DNA of 64,000 bases from Cyathus striatus (GCA_025738555.1 JAOVFP010000001.1:2604001-2668000); one strand, 5' to 3'. Shown: positions 1 through 11,897, numbered from the stretch's first letter. Numbers and translations are program-made. The notes: generated from the sequence alone by a model not told the origin.

Positions 1-1309
1 AGAAAATTGTAAATATTGAGTGAAAAAATGCGAAATTACTTGCTCACTGTTGAGCATGATGATGAGGAAGGGCACCCATCAACACATCACCCATCAATAT
101 GTGCGGCGGCCTTGAGGAAGTGAGTTTGATGGCATTGATGGATGTCAATGACAGCAATTGCAAACATGGACAAAGGTGGGGGATGCATGGGAAATTTTGA
201 ACAAGGTGAGAACATTGAAGGAAATGGCAGGCAGGGGGGTGGGACAGAGGGGAGATATGTAGAGTACAAGAATGTATAAAAATGCATAATTACAAACCCA
301 ATTTTTTTTCATTACTCGAATCTCGGATTGTCACTCAATTGCAACTCGAACATCACTTGATTTCACTCGAATGAAATCAGCCTCAGCTAGAATTCTTGTA
401 AGCCCCTTTACGATGGCAGATATGTTAGCAATGTAAGGGCTTTGAGAGGTGCGAATAGGCAGGGTACTCTTGGAGTAGGTGGATGTTGGAGAAAGGGTCC
501 AGTCAGGTGGGATTAATACAGCGGTGGGGTCACCATTGTCATAATTCACAAGTGACATTAGATTGGAAGTCAAGGTTTCCTAAGTACACGGGAGATTGCA
601 GGAGGTGTTTTTGGAAGACAGAGACATGATGACTGACAGGTGAGTAGGGGCAGTCAGTGGACCACCTTGACATGATGGAGGTGAAGGTTAACGGTTGTCG
701 ATGGACATGCAAAGTGGTATAGAGAGGGTTGGAATTGAGAAACACTCTCAATGTCATATCTTGCATCAGATATTAATGGGAAATCTAGGAATGACGGTGA
801 GTACATGATAAGTAGGGAGCAATTGAATCTTTAATGATAGTAGTTGCAATAAATGTTGATCTGTGGATACAAAAATGTGTATGACAATCATATACATTTG
901 TCGATTTCATGATATGAAGATACAAAGATTGAGAGAGGGAGAGCAAATTGAGATGACATATTCATTTGCGTGTAGATTCCTGAGCTTGCAAGGGAATAAT
1001 GTTTAGAAATAGGTGGAATTTGGAAAGTAAGTACAGCCAATGGGCATGCAGGCATTCATTAATAAACAAGATTTCGTGTATACACATACACAGATACTGG
1101 AGTTCCAGATGGCATTATGCATATGCTGATCCCGGAATGGTGCAAAAGTCTGAAATTATTCATTGGCCAATGTAGTCTTTTCAGAGACGTACAATCACTA
1201 TGGTTGCATTATACATGGAACACTGGATTTATGATGGTACAGTAATTTACAAAGAGAAAGAGAGAGAGAAGATAAAAAAATTTACATATAGAATTAGATC
1301 TCGACACTA

Positions 1310-1690
1310 GCCTCTCAATTGGAATGAATGCCAAGTTCATTGGATTTAGTGAGGGTTCTTTTATCTTGATGAATAGACAAGCAATGACTTTTCTTTTCTT
1401 TGCTTGCAATGGTTGTAGATATTGCGGTAGGGTAGATGACAGTGGGAGGAGGAAGGATGGTATGGATAGCCACGAGATCGGCTGAGCAGAGGCGATATAG
1501 TATGCCATCACCTGTTACACGGGGGATTGCCCAATGAGTAAATTCGAAGTGAGCAGCTACCGTAGCATTGATGAGAGAGTGACGATATTTGGTGGGATGA
1601 ATCTCAGATTCATAGAAGTTGTATACTGCAGGATGGTTGATACTGTGTGTAGTGTAAAGCTTAGATATGGCATTGTGAGCAGGTTCACCG
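1310..1690 (-). pseudogene. degenerate repeated ORF family, copy 1
   Basis: Read on the minus strand from about 1690, this stretch gives a frame that aligns with the open frame at 2745-3092. Shared landmarks in order are KLY-x-x-HSI-x-HP, an IHP-x-x-Y motif, an NA-x-V patch, a tryptophan followed by x-I, and SADLVAIHTI. I see no start codon of its own, and the frame closes near 1330 with TGA. I recognise it as a type of short ORF common in mushroom repeats, often beside mobile elements, but I cannot give it a function. It is either a pseudogene or an exon of a decayed element gene. Confidence 0.4.
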
Positions 1691-1918
1691 GAAAGAGGCC
1701 AGCTGTGCAGTTGAAAGTAATCTAAGGAGAGTATTAATACCTGTAGTTCTATGAAGTTAAAATGTACCTAGAGGGTAACATGGGTTAAGACATTCTGGTG
1801 TAGCCTGTAGAAGACAAGAAAAAGTTAGATGGCAAGGGGAATTGAAAAAGTAGCTTACGTTAAATAGTTGATGGTTTATTTTAATTCGAGGTGCTAAAGG
1901 TGGACCAATGAAGAGTCC

Positions 1919-2365
1919 TCATCTAGGAGTGTACCTGGAAATTGGGGCTTGATCCAGAAGCCATTTGAGGTTGTTAATCGTCTTGAGATATTTGCTCTTA
2001 AACGGCTCAACTGTTGGACAGCTGCCAGAAAACATAAGACGTAGGTCTGCGAAGTCCAATGTGGATTCGCTGGTATTAGTAAATTCACCATTGGGGAAAA
2101 AAAAGAAGTCCCCCTCATAAATCTTAATGACAGCAATGAGACTGGCTACTGTTGGTGCAGGAGGTTGAATGATGCTGTTGGGGTTGTCACTGGAGACAAC
2201 GTTAGAGTTATCAGTCATTTGTACTGCTTTGTGGGCATTGTTGATGTTCTGCCAGGAGATGATTTGGCTAAACAGATCATCTCCAAGGTAGGAACCAGTT
2301 GTGAAAAGGCCTTTGTGTACTTGATGAAGATGTTGGTCGATATTGAAAGCCGAGTCAAAGGTCAT
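1919..2365 (-). CDS. unrecognised open frame between two family copies
   Basis: A 148-codon minus-strand open frame rich in asparagine, serine and threonine lies between the two copies of the repeated ORF family and on the same strand. It carries a run of four phenylalanines after a GD pair and a C-terminal NNLKWLLDQ segment. There is no signal peptide or membrane segment. I do not recognise it; by position it may be another exon of the same decayed element. It could equally be chance, because this AT-rich DNA keeps several open frames. Confidence 0.25.
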   Translation of the reverse strand: MTFDSAFNIDQHLHQVHKGLFTTGSYLGDDLFSQIISWQNINNAHKAVQMTDNSNVVSSDNPNSIIQPPAPTVASLIAVIKIYEGDFFFFPNGEFTNTSESTLDFADLRLMFSGSCPTVEPFKSKYLKTINNLKWLLDQAPISRYTPR

Positions 2366-2744
2366 TGGGGAAGGTCAGGGAGAGAATGCCAGGGTGTGTT
2401 GTTGATGTTATAAGTATAGATGACATACTGAATATGTTATAAGTCAGGTCCTACATAATACAGCTGAGCTCTAGGTGCTGCATTGTGGAGAAAATTGATG
2501 AAAGGCAAGAAGTGTATTCAATTGTGATGAATAGCAATCAAGAGGTACCGCAACAGGTTCATAATGTCATCAGAGTGTGTAAATGGGTAAAGGCTAGATG
2601 AAACGTACATTACCATGGCATGTCTGACAGGAATTATTTGCAAGAAAAGAGCAAGGAAAGGATAATGATGAATTACTTATTTATTAAACAAAATTGAGTA
2701 ATTATTTGTATTCATTACAAGTACGTGAGGAAGGAATTTTGTGA

Positions 2745-3092
2745 TTAGGTATGAATATAGCACTTTTTCTTGTTGGTGGCATGGGTAGAGGAATAGGGAT
2801 TCAGTTTGTCATAGACTCTCTTCTCTCCTCTATTGCATTTAGGATGAGGCATGATGGTGTGGATGGCTACTAAGTCAGCAGAGAATACATCTCGAGGAGG
2901 GGTTTTTCTTCTGTGATTAGGGTCGATAGGCCAAAGAGTTAGGTTGAAGTCGAGTTCTACCATGGCATTCACTAACAATAAGCAATAGTTATTAGGATGG
3001 ATAATGTCACCGTTGACATCATAAGCTCCAGGGTGTTGGATGCTATGACTGTCATAAAGTTTTTCTACATGAGTACAAGCACCATCATTCAT
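2745..3092 (-). pseudogene. repeated ORF family, copy 2 (better preserved)
   Basis: A 115-codon minus-strand open frame carries KLYDSHSIQHPGAYDVNG, an IHP-NNY motif, a tryptophan-containing hydrophobic patch and FSADLVAIHTI. The same landmarks occur in the more damaged copy about 1.2 kb away (1310-1690), so this is a duplicated unit. No full gene model can be built around it: the upstream part lacks a convincing start exon, and the frame ends in a lysine-rich tail. The function is unknown. The setting points to a mobile-element passenger or a gag-like protein rather than a host gene. Confidence 0.4.
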
Positions 3093-4588
3093 GAATGGCC
3101 AGTTATGAATTCAGGACCAATCTATAGTATAGAAAGGTCAGTGAGCATGTGTCATGATGCATGACATGCAAGGACAGATCCTTACCTGCTGGGTCCTCCC
3201 TATAGGTCAGTTTTTCTGGCTTGTCCTAGGACTTCAGTATGCATTACATTCAATAGAAATAAGGGTGACATTGTGTATTTATTTCATGAACTCATATGAC
3301 ATATAGAGGATTTTATGAGAGATCGAGTACAGTTCAGGATACGTGTGTTGTGGTTGTTGAGATAGAACCTTGACATCAGTATGTTGCATATATGAATGGT
3401 GACAGGAAGGAGAGTAGTGTCTGTCGGTTTTTGGGTGTTCCTATTGGTTTGGGGGTGCAGTGGGGTGGGAGTCTGGAGAGGTCATTGGGGTTGATGGAGT
3501 CAAGCTGGCCCCCCATCCTGCTGAATATCACTACATGATTGTTATTTTTTTTTTTGTTGTTCCATTAGTATATTGGAGTCTATGATTTATTGCAGATGGA
3601 AAGTGTACATGTCATGAATGGTCAGAAAAGAGGGAAAGAGGGAAGGAAGGAGACATACAGTGAGTTCAGGTCTTGTGACTGGATGTTTCCTGTAATCTAC
3701 ATCTTTCTACCAGGGTTAATGAGATGCCACTGGTTTCACACTTTGTTTATCAGCTATGACTTTTACCATATGGATAATGTCATCAAAAAATGACAGAATT
3801 TGAACACAGCTGTTAGAATCTCCAGTATCAGGACAAATAACAATTGCATTCAGTAACCTTCATTGATGCAATACATTCCTCCAGATCAATATAGGTGTTC
3901 AAGGATCGAGATGGCTGCAATATCATGTAAGAGAAGGAATGAACAGGTAGAAAGAATGTCCATCGTATCAGGGGGAACCATGTGAATAGGAGGAGTTGGA
4001 GTATGGGATAGTACTTCATTCATAGCCATAACATAGTTTCTAGGAACATAATCAGTTTTATCCTGATCTCAACTTTGGACAAGTAATCAAACTTGGTCAG
4101 TCTCAAACTTGAGAAGTATATCATATTCCTTAACAATGAGCTAGGTCCTTTATGATAAATGTATGTTCTGCCTGTGACAGTGGCCGGATTGTAAGAAATG
4201 AATCAGAGGTAGTGGATAGAAGATGGCTGCATGGTGACATAAGATGGTGCATGTCATAGGTACATGGAGAGGACTGGACACAGTGTCATTATTGCATAGC
4301 CTCGCAGAAGGCTTTGCCAAAATGTATTGTGAGAGGGACTAACTTTAACGAATATTAGGATTGATGCACCAGAGTTAGCTTTGAGTGGCTGTCTTTTGAC
4401 AGGCAGTGAATACAGTTCCAAGAAGGGATACTGGGACATATTTTGAATCTATTATAGCTTTGGGTCAGCAGAGGAAAAATGAAACCATTGACATGCCATG
4501 CCAGATAAAACTGCACAGGCATCGTGTGACTGGTTTAATTGTCACTGATTACAATGGGTTGTGACCATACTATGTTCTTTCAGACACC

Positions 4589-7550
4589 ATGAATGATAAC
4601 AATCAAACTAATAACCAACTTCGCATGCAGATAGAGGCATTGACAGTGAAGGAGTTGATCAGTTTCTTCTGAGGCAGAATGGTTCTATCTCATGAACAAT
4701 GCACGTGCAAGACCCTTTTGATTGATCACATAATGTTGTTTGCATCCAAAGAACAGAAGGAAATATTAAGAGAACAGGGCAAGAGAAGATTAAATATGAA
4801 TACTCAGAGCTCAGGAAATCGGAATCGAAAGTGGGATGAAGGCGGACAAGGTAGAAGGGTTCATCAGAGAATCGAGAGAGCAGATGAAATAGGAAATGCT
4901 CAACACAAACAGATGTCTTCTGACAGTAGCAAATATCTTGATCTTCCGACCCAAGAGGAGACAAAAGAATGCTACAAAAGGTTTTATGAGGCCACATCAA
5001 ATGCTAAATTAAGACTGGAAATCTGTGGGGTATGTGCTAGGGAACAGAGTGGATATGAACATGAAATGGAAGTACATAAGATCGAGGAAATTTCAAATGC
5101 AGGAAAACTCAAACCAGCATTTCCTCATCCTGCACAAACACTGTATAATGGATGTTTGTTGGAACCCAAGGGAATCAAATTAGTCGAGGGAACAATGATG
5201 GTCAATATATGTGAAGAATGTATTCGCAAGTTGAAGAAGCGACAAGAAATTAATAAAGTGAAGCCACCTCGATTATCTTTAGCAAACAATTTATGGGTGG
5301 GGAGTATACCTTGGGAACTGCAAAGGTTGTCATTTGCAGAGCAGCTTCTCGTTGCACAAGTATATCCAAGGGTGTTTACATTCAAGTTGTATCCCAAAAA
5401 GTCTGGTGGTACTCGCAAAAGCCTACAAAGAGGAATGAGAGGCAATGTCAGCTCATTTGAATTGAATGTTGATGACATGACAAAAATGCTTCATGGCAAT
5501 TTAATGCCCAGACCTCCCAGTGTATTGGCATCAGTAATCACAATAACATTTATTGGAATAGGTCAATTACCAAAGAAATATTTATGGAATACATTTTGTG
5601 TTCAAAGACAGGCAATAGCCGAAGCACTGCAATGGCTCAAAGAAAATAACCAGAAGTATTATGGCAACATTAATATTGATATGAAAAGACTTCGAGCATG
5701 TCCAGAGGATGACATTCCCTCTGAGATTATAGAAATTGTCCAACAAGTGACAGATATAGGAATAGTTGATCAAGAAAGTGATGGATACATTCCAGATGCA
5801 GAAGATGAGATAGTGGAAACTGATACAGGTAAGAAACAATAATCAAATAATATACAGCAGTTGTGATCCAGTTCTAGTATTATAGCAGTTGCGTCTGTTT
5901 CAAATGATGAACCAGATGTAGTGCCATATACTGTAACAGGAACTATGGATACACAACTATCAAAGGTCACAGGTTCAGAACTAATGGAGTGGGGCCTAAA
6001 TAATACATGGGAAGATGGCACAGAGGGATATTATGCAATATGTCATGGATGAAAACCAGTTCGTGATTTTGGACGACCAAGAGAGGAAGCTCTACAAGAA
6101 GTAATTGATTATGACAGACCAAACTATTTTGAAAGGGCATTTCCATGTTTGTTTCCATATGGAGTTGGAGGACCTGAGGCAGACTGTCCAGTACAAATAT
6201 CATTAGCTGATCATAGCAAATGGCTAATGCAATATCACGATTGAAGATATCAAACTCATGAAACACTACCATTTGTTATATTTGGTATCTTACAAAGATG
6301 GGCAGCATTGGGTTCAGCTCGGTTACAAATGCATAGGACAATGTTTGAGAGTGAAGCAAGACTATTAGCTACAATAACAGCTGAAATGCTTCAAAAAGCA
6401 AAGGCTGAGGAGGAAAATAGAATGCCAATATCAGATCCTGCAATATGTCTATTGCATCAGCATGTGTTTGCAGTTGGAGGACAAGTTATGGGATCAAATC
6501 AATCAAGATATATATTAAGATCACAGATGTGGTCAACAGTGGCATATATTGGACCTCCATCACTGTGGATTACTATTAATCCATGTGACCTTCATGATCC
6601 AATTGCACAGATTTTTGCAGGAGAGAATATAGACATGGACAATTTCATCAGAACTGCTGGTCCAGACAAAAATACAAGAGCACAAAATATAGCAAATGAT
6701 CCATATGCAGCTGCCAAATTCTTTCATTACCTCATTGGATCAATACTGGAATCACTGTATGGAATATCAGTAACTCAGTTCAAGGTACATTCAACAAGTG
6801 GCATCTATGGAAAAGTAGAATCCTATTTTGGAACAGTAGAATCCCAGGGAAGAGGCAGCTTACATCTTCATCTGATCCTATGGTTGCAAAACACACCATC
6901 TCCACCAGAATTAAAGGAAATGCTGAAAACAGAGGCATTCTGAGAAGAAATAAGAAAATTCATTGGGATTAATATTCATGCCTATGCACCAGGACTTGAA
7001 TCTGCCGAATCTGTCCGAAGGATGGAGAATGATGTAGAAGTTGCATACTCATGACCTCCAAATCCAGAGTCTGCAACTTTCTGGGATGAGTTACAACAGT
7101 TTGAAGCCAAAGTTGCAAGAGCAAAACAGATTCATAAATGTGAAATAAATTGATGCATCAAATTTGATAGTAAAAGGTATGCAAAATGCAAAAGAAGAGC
7201 TCCATTTGAAATAGCTGAGAATGAGTACATCAAGGAAGATGGAACATGGGCACCAAAAAGGCTATACAAGTATGTGAATAACTGGAATCCACCAGTAACA
7301 ACTCAAGTCAAGGGCAATAATGATTCTAAATTAATCACCTATGGTCATGAAACTCTCAGCATAGGAGAATATATATTTAACTATGCTGCAAAGAATCAAG
7401 GAATGAATTACAATATGTCTGCTCTAATGGCACAGGGACATGCATATCATATTCAACATGAATCTTAAAATGAATCAGTTCAAGAAAATCAGCAAAAGCT
7501 TTTGTTCCATCTATCAAATACAATTAATTGAGAACAGGAATTAGCTGCAC
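4589..7550 (+). pseudogene. dead Helitron transposase (DUF6570 plus Helitron N-terminal replication-initiator region)
   Basis: From the ATG at 4589 one frame runs in register to 7550. It is interrupted by TGA at 4670, 5864, 6050, 6242, 6941, 7052, 7151 and 7529 and by TAA at 5840 and 7466. The first third has the CGVCAREQ cysteine motif and the PRLSLANNLWVG / WELQRLSFAEQLLVAQV blocks typical of the DUF6570 region upstream of fungal Helitrons. From about 6000 it matches the Helitron-like N-terminal domain: FERAFPCLFPYG, THETLPFVIFG, GSARLQM, WITINP, and the metal-binding HLHLILW (HUH) motif near 6870. The Rep tyrosines and the helicase half are absent because an LTR element interrupts the frame at 7551. 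Several TGA codons sit where relatives have arginine. Family membership is clear; the element is non-functional. Confidence 0.85.
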
Positions 7551-8033
7551 TGTTACAATTTTCTTTACCTTTTCTTATTTATGTTTGATTTCTTTACATT
7601 TCATTGACTTGTTTGGTATCACCATTGATACCAAACATAAGACTTCTTATTTACACAACTGACATTTCTCTCTGACTCACCTCGAGTCATTTTACCTTAC
7701 TTAGTTTACCTTTCTTTCTTCTTACTGCACTGCAGCAATGCGCAGTTGATACACAGTATCTTATCTCATTTTGGTTACATTCTTACTTATTATTAGTACA
7801 GACTTGTTTGTATTTAAACAACAGTAACTTGGGCTGTAGAGCTCAAGCTTCAGCTTAAATTAAACTAGCTTTACTTTGATTCATTCACTTCGCTTGTACT
7901 TAAGTCTAAACAACTTAAGAGCTTGTGAATAGAGACTCGAACTCGATACTGATTAACTTGTTCTTTGAACTTGTAAATCATGTGACTATCGGACTTGTAC
8001 GATAAATGTCCCAATCAGAACTTTATCGTAACA
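7551..8033 (+). repeat. 5' long terminal repeat of a Ty3/Gypsy-type element
   Basis: The left boundary is set by the abrupt end of Helitron coding homology at 7550, just after the codons for ELAA. The block starts TGTTAC and ends GTAACA, the short inverted TG...CA ends expected of an LTR, giving 483 bp. A gag frame follows 65 bp downstream. I did not find a second LTR copy in the window, so the element is truncated, and a target duplication cannot be tested. The primer-binding site after 8033 is not obvious. Confidence 0.6.
7611..7636. repeat. perfect 11-bp inverted repeat inside the LTR
   Basis: The arms gtttggtatca (7611-7621) and tgataccaaac (7626-7636) are exactly complementary around a 4-base loop. 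It lies 60 bp inside the LTR. It could form a hairpin in RNA or be a dyad binding site; neither role can be shown from sequence. Confidence 0.7.
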
Positions 8034-8098
8034 AAAGCTGAAGCTTGCCAACTGCTTGCACTACTCAGTGCAGCACCCTGACACATTGAACAGAAACA

Positions 8099-8790
8099 AT
8101 GACAACCCCCTGGAGATTCAAAGCTCCAGAAAGTTCTGACTCAGAAGGTGAAGAGAAGCTGAAGTCCCAACCAGAAGGACTTGTATGGACCTCACCACAA
8201 GAGGGAGGAAGCTTAAACCCATTTGCATCTATCACTAGCTCAAGCAAACCCATCGGGAAATGAGTAGTTGATACTACAACTTTGAAACCCACACTATCAT
8301 GAATTCCCACACCCAGACAGTTCTTCTCAAAAGAACAGACCCCGATGCAATGGAACCCTACCCAACAGATTCCAGAAACTTTTCTAGCTCAGGAACTAGT
8401 TGAACACTTGAAAAAGAATCAACCCCCTGATAACGACGAATATGTCACAGCAGACAAAGGATATCCCCCACTTCCTATCTCAACAACACCGACCTCAGAC
8501 CACAAATCAGACAATAGTATGTCTAGCACAGAAGTACCCAAAGTCAACGATAAAGAATTGAGGTTGAACCCTCCCTCCACCTTTGAAGGAAACAAAAAGA
8601 AATCCAAGAAATGGCTCCAAGATGTCGAATCCTACTTCCTGATAAACAACAAGATTTACAACACAGATGTGAAGAAGATAATGTATGCTATGTCATACAT
8701 TGGGGGAGGAATTGCTGAAAACTGGAAGGAGAAGAAACAGAATGAAATGTTCAAAGAGGATACACCTAAACCAACAATGACTACCTGCCA
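8099..8790 (+). pseudogene. truncated gag polyprotein of a Ty3/Gypsy retrotransposon
   Basis: A frame starting at ATG 8099 continues through TGA at 8261 and TGA at 8300 into an open stretch that starts at 8345. The later part contains NPPSTFEGNKKKSKKWLQD, then YNTDVKKIMYAMSYIGGG and a WKE motif, the usual order of the fungal retrotransposon gag domain (FxGdrkk...F..d...Y...N...Y.td..K...a.s...g.A..W). Homology fades near 8770-8790; no zinc knuckle, protease or reverse transcriptase follows. Both in-frame stops lie where an arginine would fit, the same pattern as in the neighbouring Helitron. The element is dead and cut short. Confidence 0.75.
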
Positions 8791-10068
8791 GACAAGTAAG
8801 CCTACAGTCATCCGTGGTATGTTGCTTCGTCCAGCTTGATATGGCTTCCTCGATATTGAATTGTTGCACTACATGGTGGTGGTTATGTGCATAATCTGGA
8901 CCTGCAACATCGGAGCGACTGATGATATTCATTGGACAGGTGTATATTGTATTGATCGACATTCCATTCCACTGCACTACATGGCATTACTTACCTCTTA
9001 ACAACCTAAAAATACATGTTACTCTTCTGAAGCTCCCCACTCCACTTTTTCTGTACTATATTCCTCCTTGTCTCCGTGTTCACCCACAATGCAGAAGTTG
9101 AACAACAAGCACAAGCAGAAACGTCCCCGAAGTCTTATCCTCCGAAGTGTGTAAGTAGTAAGCAGTCTAGAGGGTGTGGGAGTCGTGAGGAAGTAGATAT
9201 ATCTAACAAATGAACACAGGGTACAAAGTATGCTTTAATGCTTTATGGGAGATCTTTCTGTCCTGGAGGAAGAACAGGATGGATAGAGTGGGGAGGGATG
9301 AGAGGGGAGTTTACCCCTCTGTGAGGGACACATTCTCAAAGTCTGCAAAAGACTCCACTCCCACCCCATTGCAGTCTACCACTCTCACCTCGCCCTCCCC
9401 CACATTCTCGAAATCCAAAGCCCATCTCTTACCCTCCCTCTGAACCACCTCCTCTTCGCACTCAATCCGAGGTCCTTGGGGTTTTCAACTTGCATACCTA
9501 ACAAATCCTTTGAATCTGATGAAGTATGCAGGGGAAACGTTCTCGTTTGCGAGGGGAAAGGTTGGGGAAAGTGGGGAATTCAGGCACACTCCCTGTCACC
9601 GAGGAACCTGAAGGCCCTCACACATAAGAAATGATTAGAGGCATGATTAGAGGTGGCAGAGAAGGGGCAATACTAAGCTTAAATTTTCTGTATGATCATA
9701 CTCTGGTATAACCTCCTCCTTTAAGTTCAGCATACTATAAAGATATTAGTTCGTCATAAACACCACTATAACGGAAAGCGAACCTCTTAACGATGCCTCT
9801 CAATGATGCTAAAGTACACCGTTGTTCCTGTGACCATTGAAGAATCCGAGTTCCTCTGCCTCAGCATTAATATCAAAGCCAACACCTGTAATACAGTAAG
9901 CCATGATACCACCATATCCATATGAATTCACCTGGGAGTGGATTGGAGGAGGAACTATCAGCACTTTGCGACTAGAAACCAATCCAAACATTTGACGCAC
10001 TCTGTTATGGCCTGAGAGGACAGGAGAAAGCGCAGAATGAGGCCACCAGACAAAGAGCTCGAGCGTTC
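8791..10068. other. no supported gene
   Basis: Between the gag remnant and the inverted-repeat element only short open frames occur. One minus-strand frame at 9809-10000 (63 codons) reads like protein but has no recognisable motif. The stretch 9000-9500 is CT-rich on the plus strand. I see nothing else that can be supported. Confidence 0.4.
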
Positions 10069-11124
10069 AATGAGACCCAGTCAAAAATCGGTCTAGGGAT
10101 TTCAAGTGGTATCCAGTGAGATTGAAGACTAGATATCACTCGATATCCCATGAAAATCTGGAATATAACGATTTTTTATGAGTGATATCTAAGCATGTCG
10201 AGTCCAATCCAGTACCAAGAATAAGTCTCATTCACCAAGATGCTAATTTAATGGCAGGTATAGCAATATCTAGTGCTAACGTAGCCAAAATCTAGTTATA
10301 TCTCGGGTTGTTGAAGCACTTTCAATGAATTTGTAGATATTAAAAAAGCATATATTGGAATTTATATAGGCACATATATTTCTAACTACTAGTCTAATAC
10401 TACCTACTGTACCAACTACATCTAGCAGCTTGTACTGTCTTTCTATGCATGAGCTGGCTAGCAACGATTTCACATAGTTAGCGATAGTTTGGTGACAATC
10501 AATTAAGTACATACCAAACTCGATGCATGCCCATGGTCCTAACCTCCGAGATGGAATGTCTATGTGAGTTTGAAGAAAGCTGAGTGTTGAAGTGAGGGAG
10601 TGGCAGCGCATGATGAGGGAAACTGCAGGCCATGCCGCCACCATGGTAACCTGTAACTACCAACTGGTTAGCTCTACGTTGTGAGATGACACAATAAAAG
10701 GAGAAGGAGACATGTACCTTTGAAGTTGCATAGAGTTGTAGCCTTGCCCACAGATAAATGAAGCACAGGAGGGCTGGAAAAGAGAAGTAAGTACTTATGA
10801 GAAGGGGGTAGGGAAAGAAAAGGGTCTGCCACACGTCGTGTGTAAGTGCCACAATTATATGTAAATGATGGAGAAGGGAAATGAATGCCTTCTACTGAAG
10901 TTTTCAATCTCACAATCTAAGCGTATCGAGGGATTTCTAGGCAAAATGAGAATTTTCTTAGCAAAGTCAAAGCGAAGCATCTCACAGTTTGCATATGTAA
11001 GGCCACCAAGAACTTATTTTGTGACTTGGCTATTTTTACTCGATGTCACTCGATAAAGCCGATTAGCTCTATCCCACTCGATCCGGCTCAACAGCCCTAG
11101 ACTGATTTTTGACTGGGAATGAGA
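10069..11124. mobile_element. non-autonomous TIR element with 7-bp target duplication
   Basis: The element runs 10076-11117. Its ends are 23-bp inverted repeats that match at 22 positions: cccagtcaaaaatcggtc at the left, continuing to 10098, and the complement at 11095-11117, with weaker similarity reaching further inward. The 7-bp direct repeat aatgaga flanks it at 10069-10075 and 11118-11124. The interior holds no transposase-like frame, but has repeated short ACTCGATATC-like motifs near both ends. The length and lack of coding capacity fit a MITE-like derivative mobilised in trans. A 7-bp duplication is unusual; an 8-bp hAT-type duplication with one changed base is the alternative. Confidence 0.7.
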
Positions 11125-11287
11125 GCCCAAGCGTTGCGCGTCAACATGTGACCGCGGGAGAGTGCACGTGAAAGTCGAAAATGCGCCCCTTTTTGACCCG
11201 AGAGAAAACCTTGCAAGCAAGGTGATGTAATATGTATTCAATGGCCTCCTAGTCAAATAGACCATTGAAATGTTGATTTCCAATCCT

Positions 11288-11294
11288 TATAAAA
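11288..11294 (+). promoter_or_regulatory. TATA box of the small membrane-protein gene
   Basis: TATAAAA lies 71 bp upstream of the ATG at 11359, just outside the right end of the inverted-repeat element, a usual distance for a fungal promoter with a short leader. Confidence 0.45.
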
Positions 11295-11358
11295 AGCTGA
11301 CCACTTCTTCACTGAGATCACACCCCACATCTAAAATCTTTATTCAACCTCTCCTAAC

Positions 11359-11897
11359 ATGAACAATCAGCATTCGCTTCTTCATTCTTATGGTTTTGTC
11401 GACTACAGACTAGTCTCTGTGTTGGTGGTTGTTGCTTCCTGGGCACTTCTAGGTGTTATTTCAATGTGAGTGGATAATTATATTTTCAATTTTTATCGTC
11501 AAAGCTTATGCTGAAAACTAGTTTAATTGGAAACTGTATTTTACACCACATGCTTCATAGTGAATACACAGATGACTTAGATGCCTCTATAATTGGTGCA
11601 GTGGGAGGATGCGTTGCATCTATACCTTTTGGCATTACATTCTGGTTTCTGCCTATGGTTATGGTATACTGTGGTACTATCATATTAGTTGCGTTTAGTG
11701 CGGCAGCAGGAGCAATTGGCTCTGCGATTTTACATGCAAAAAATATAGAGATACACCTAAATGTCGTGAACACGACAAAAGCAGGTGCCATGGGTAGTGT
11801 GGCGATCGAATTGATTATAGTTGTCTCTGTGGTTGTATTTCTTTTCCTAGCTTCTCTCCTTGTTGATGGCACCTCTGATGATAGTTCACCAGTTTGA
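11359..11897 (+). CDS. small multi-pass membrane protein, unrecognised
   Basis: Two exons join in frame: 11359-11465 and 11522-11897, with a 56-bp GT-AG intron (gtgagt ... aactag). The 160-residue product has a short hydrophilic N terminus, then about four hydrophobic segments: around residues 18-40 (VSVLVVVASWALLGVIS), about 64-80, about 85-105 (rich in Ala and Gly) and about 130-150. It ends in a short acidic tail, DGTSDDSSPV. No family is recognised. The start is chosen because it opens the hydrophobic N-terminal exon and sits below a TATA box. It begins 240 bp after a mobile-element end, so its promoter may be disturbed or supplied by that insertion. Confidence 0.55.

Larger units (their letters stand above)
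1..4588. other. AT-rich decayed repeat region
   Basis: This interval holds several short minus-strand open frames but no gene whose exons I can join from start to stop. It is AT-rich, poor in CG dinucleotides, and runs directly into a dead Helitron. Two stretches are copies of one ORF family (listed separately) and one longer minus frame lies between them. The stretches at 331-766 and 3100-4580 have open frames that resemble no family I know. I infer an old mobile-element accumulation. Confidence 0.5.

Noticed and set aside
4589..7550. Helitron 5'-TC and 3'-CTRR hairpin ends
   Set aside because: No convincing termini could be placed; the 3' half is missing from this window and the upstream limit is blurred by decay.
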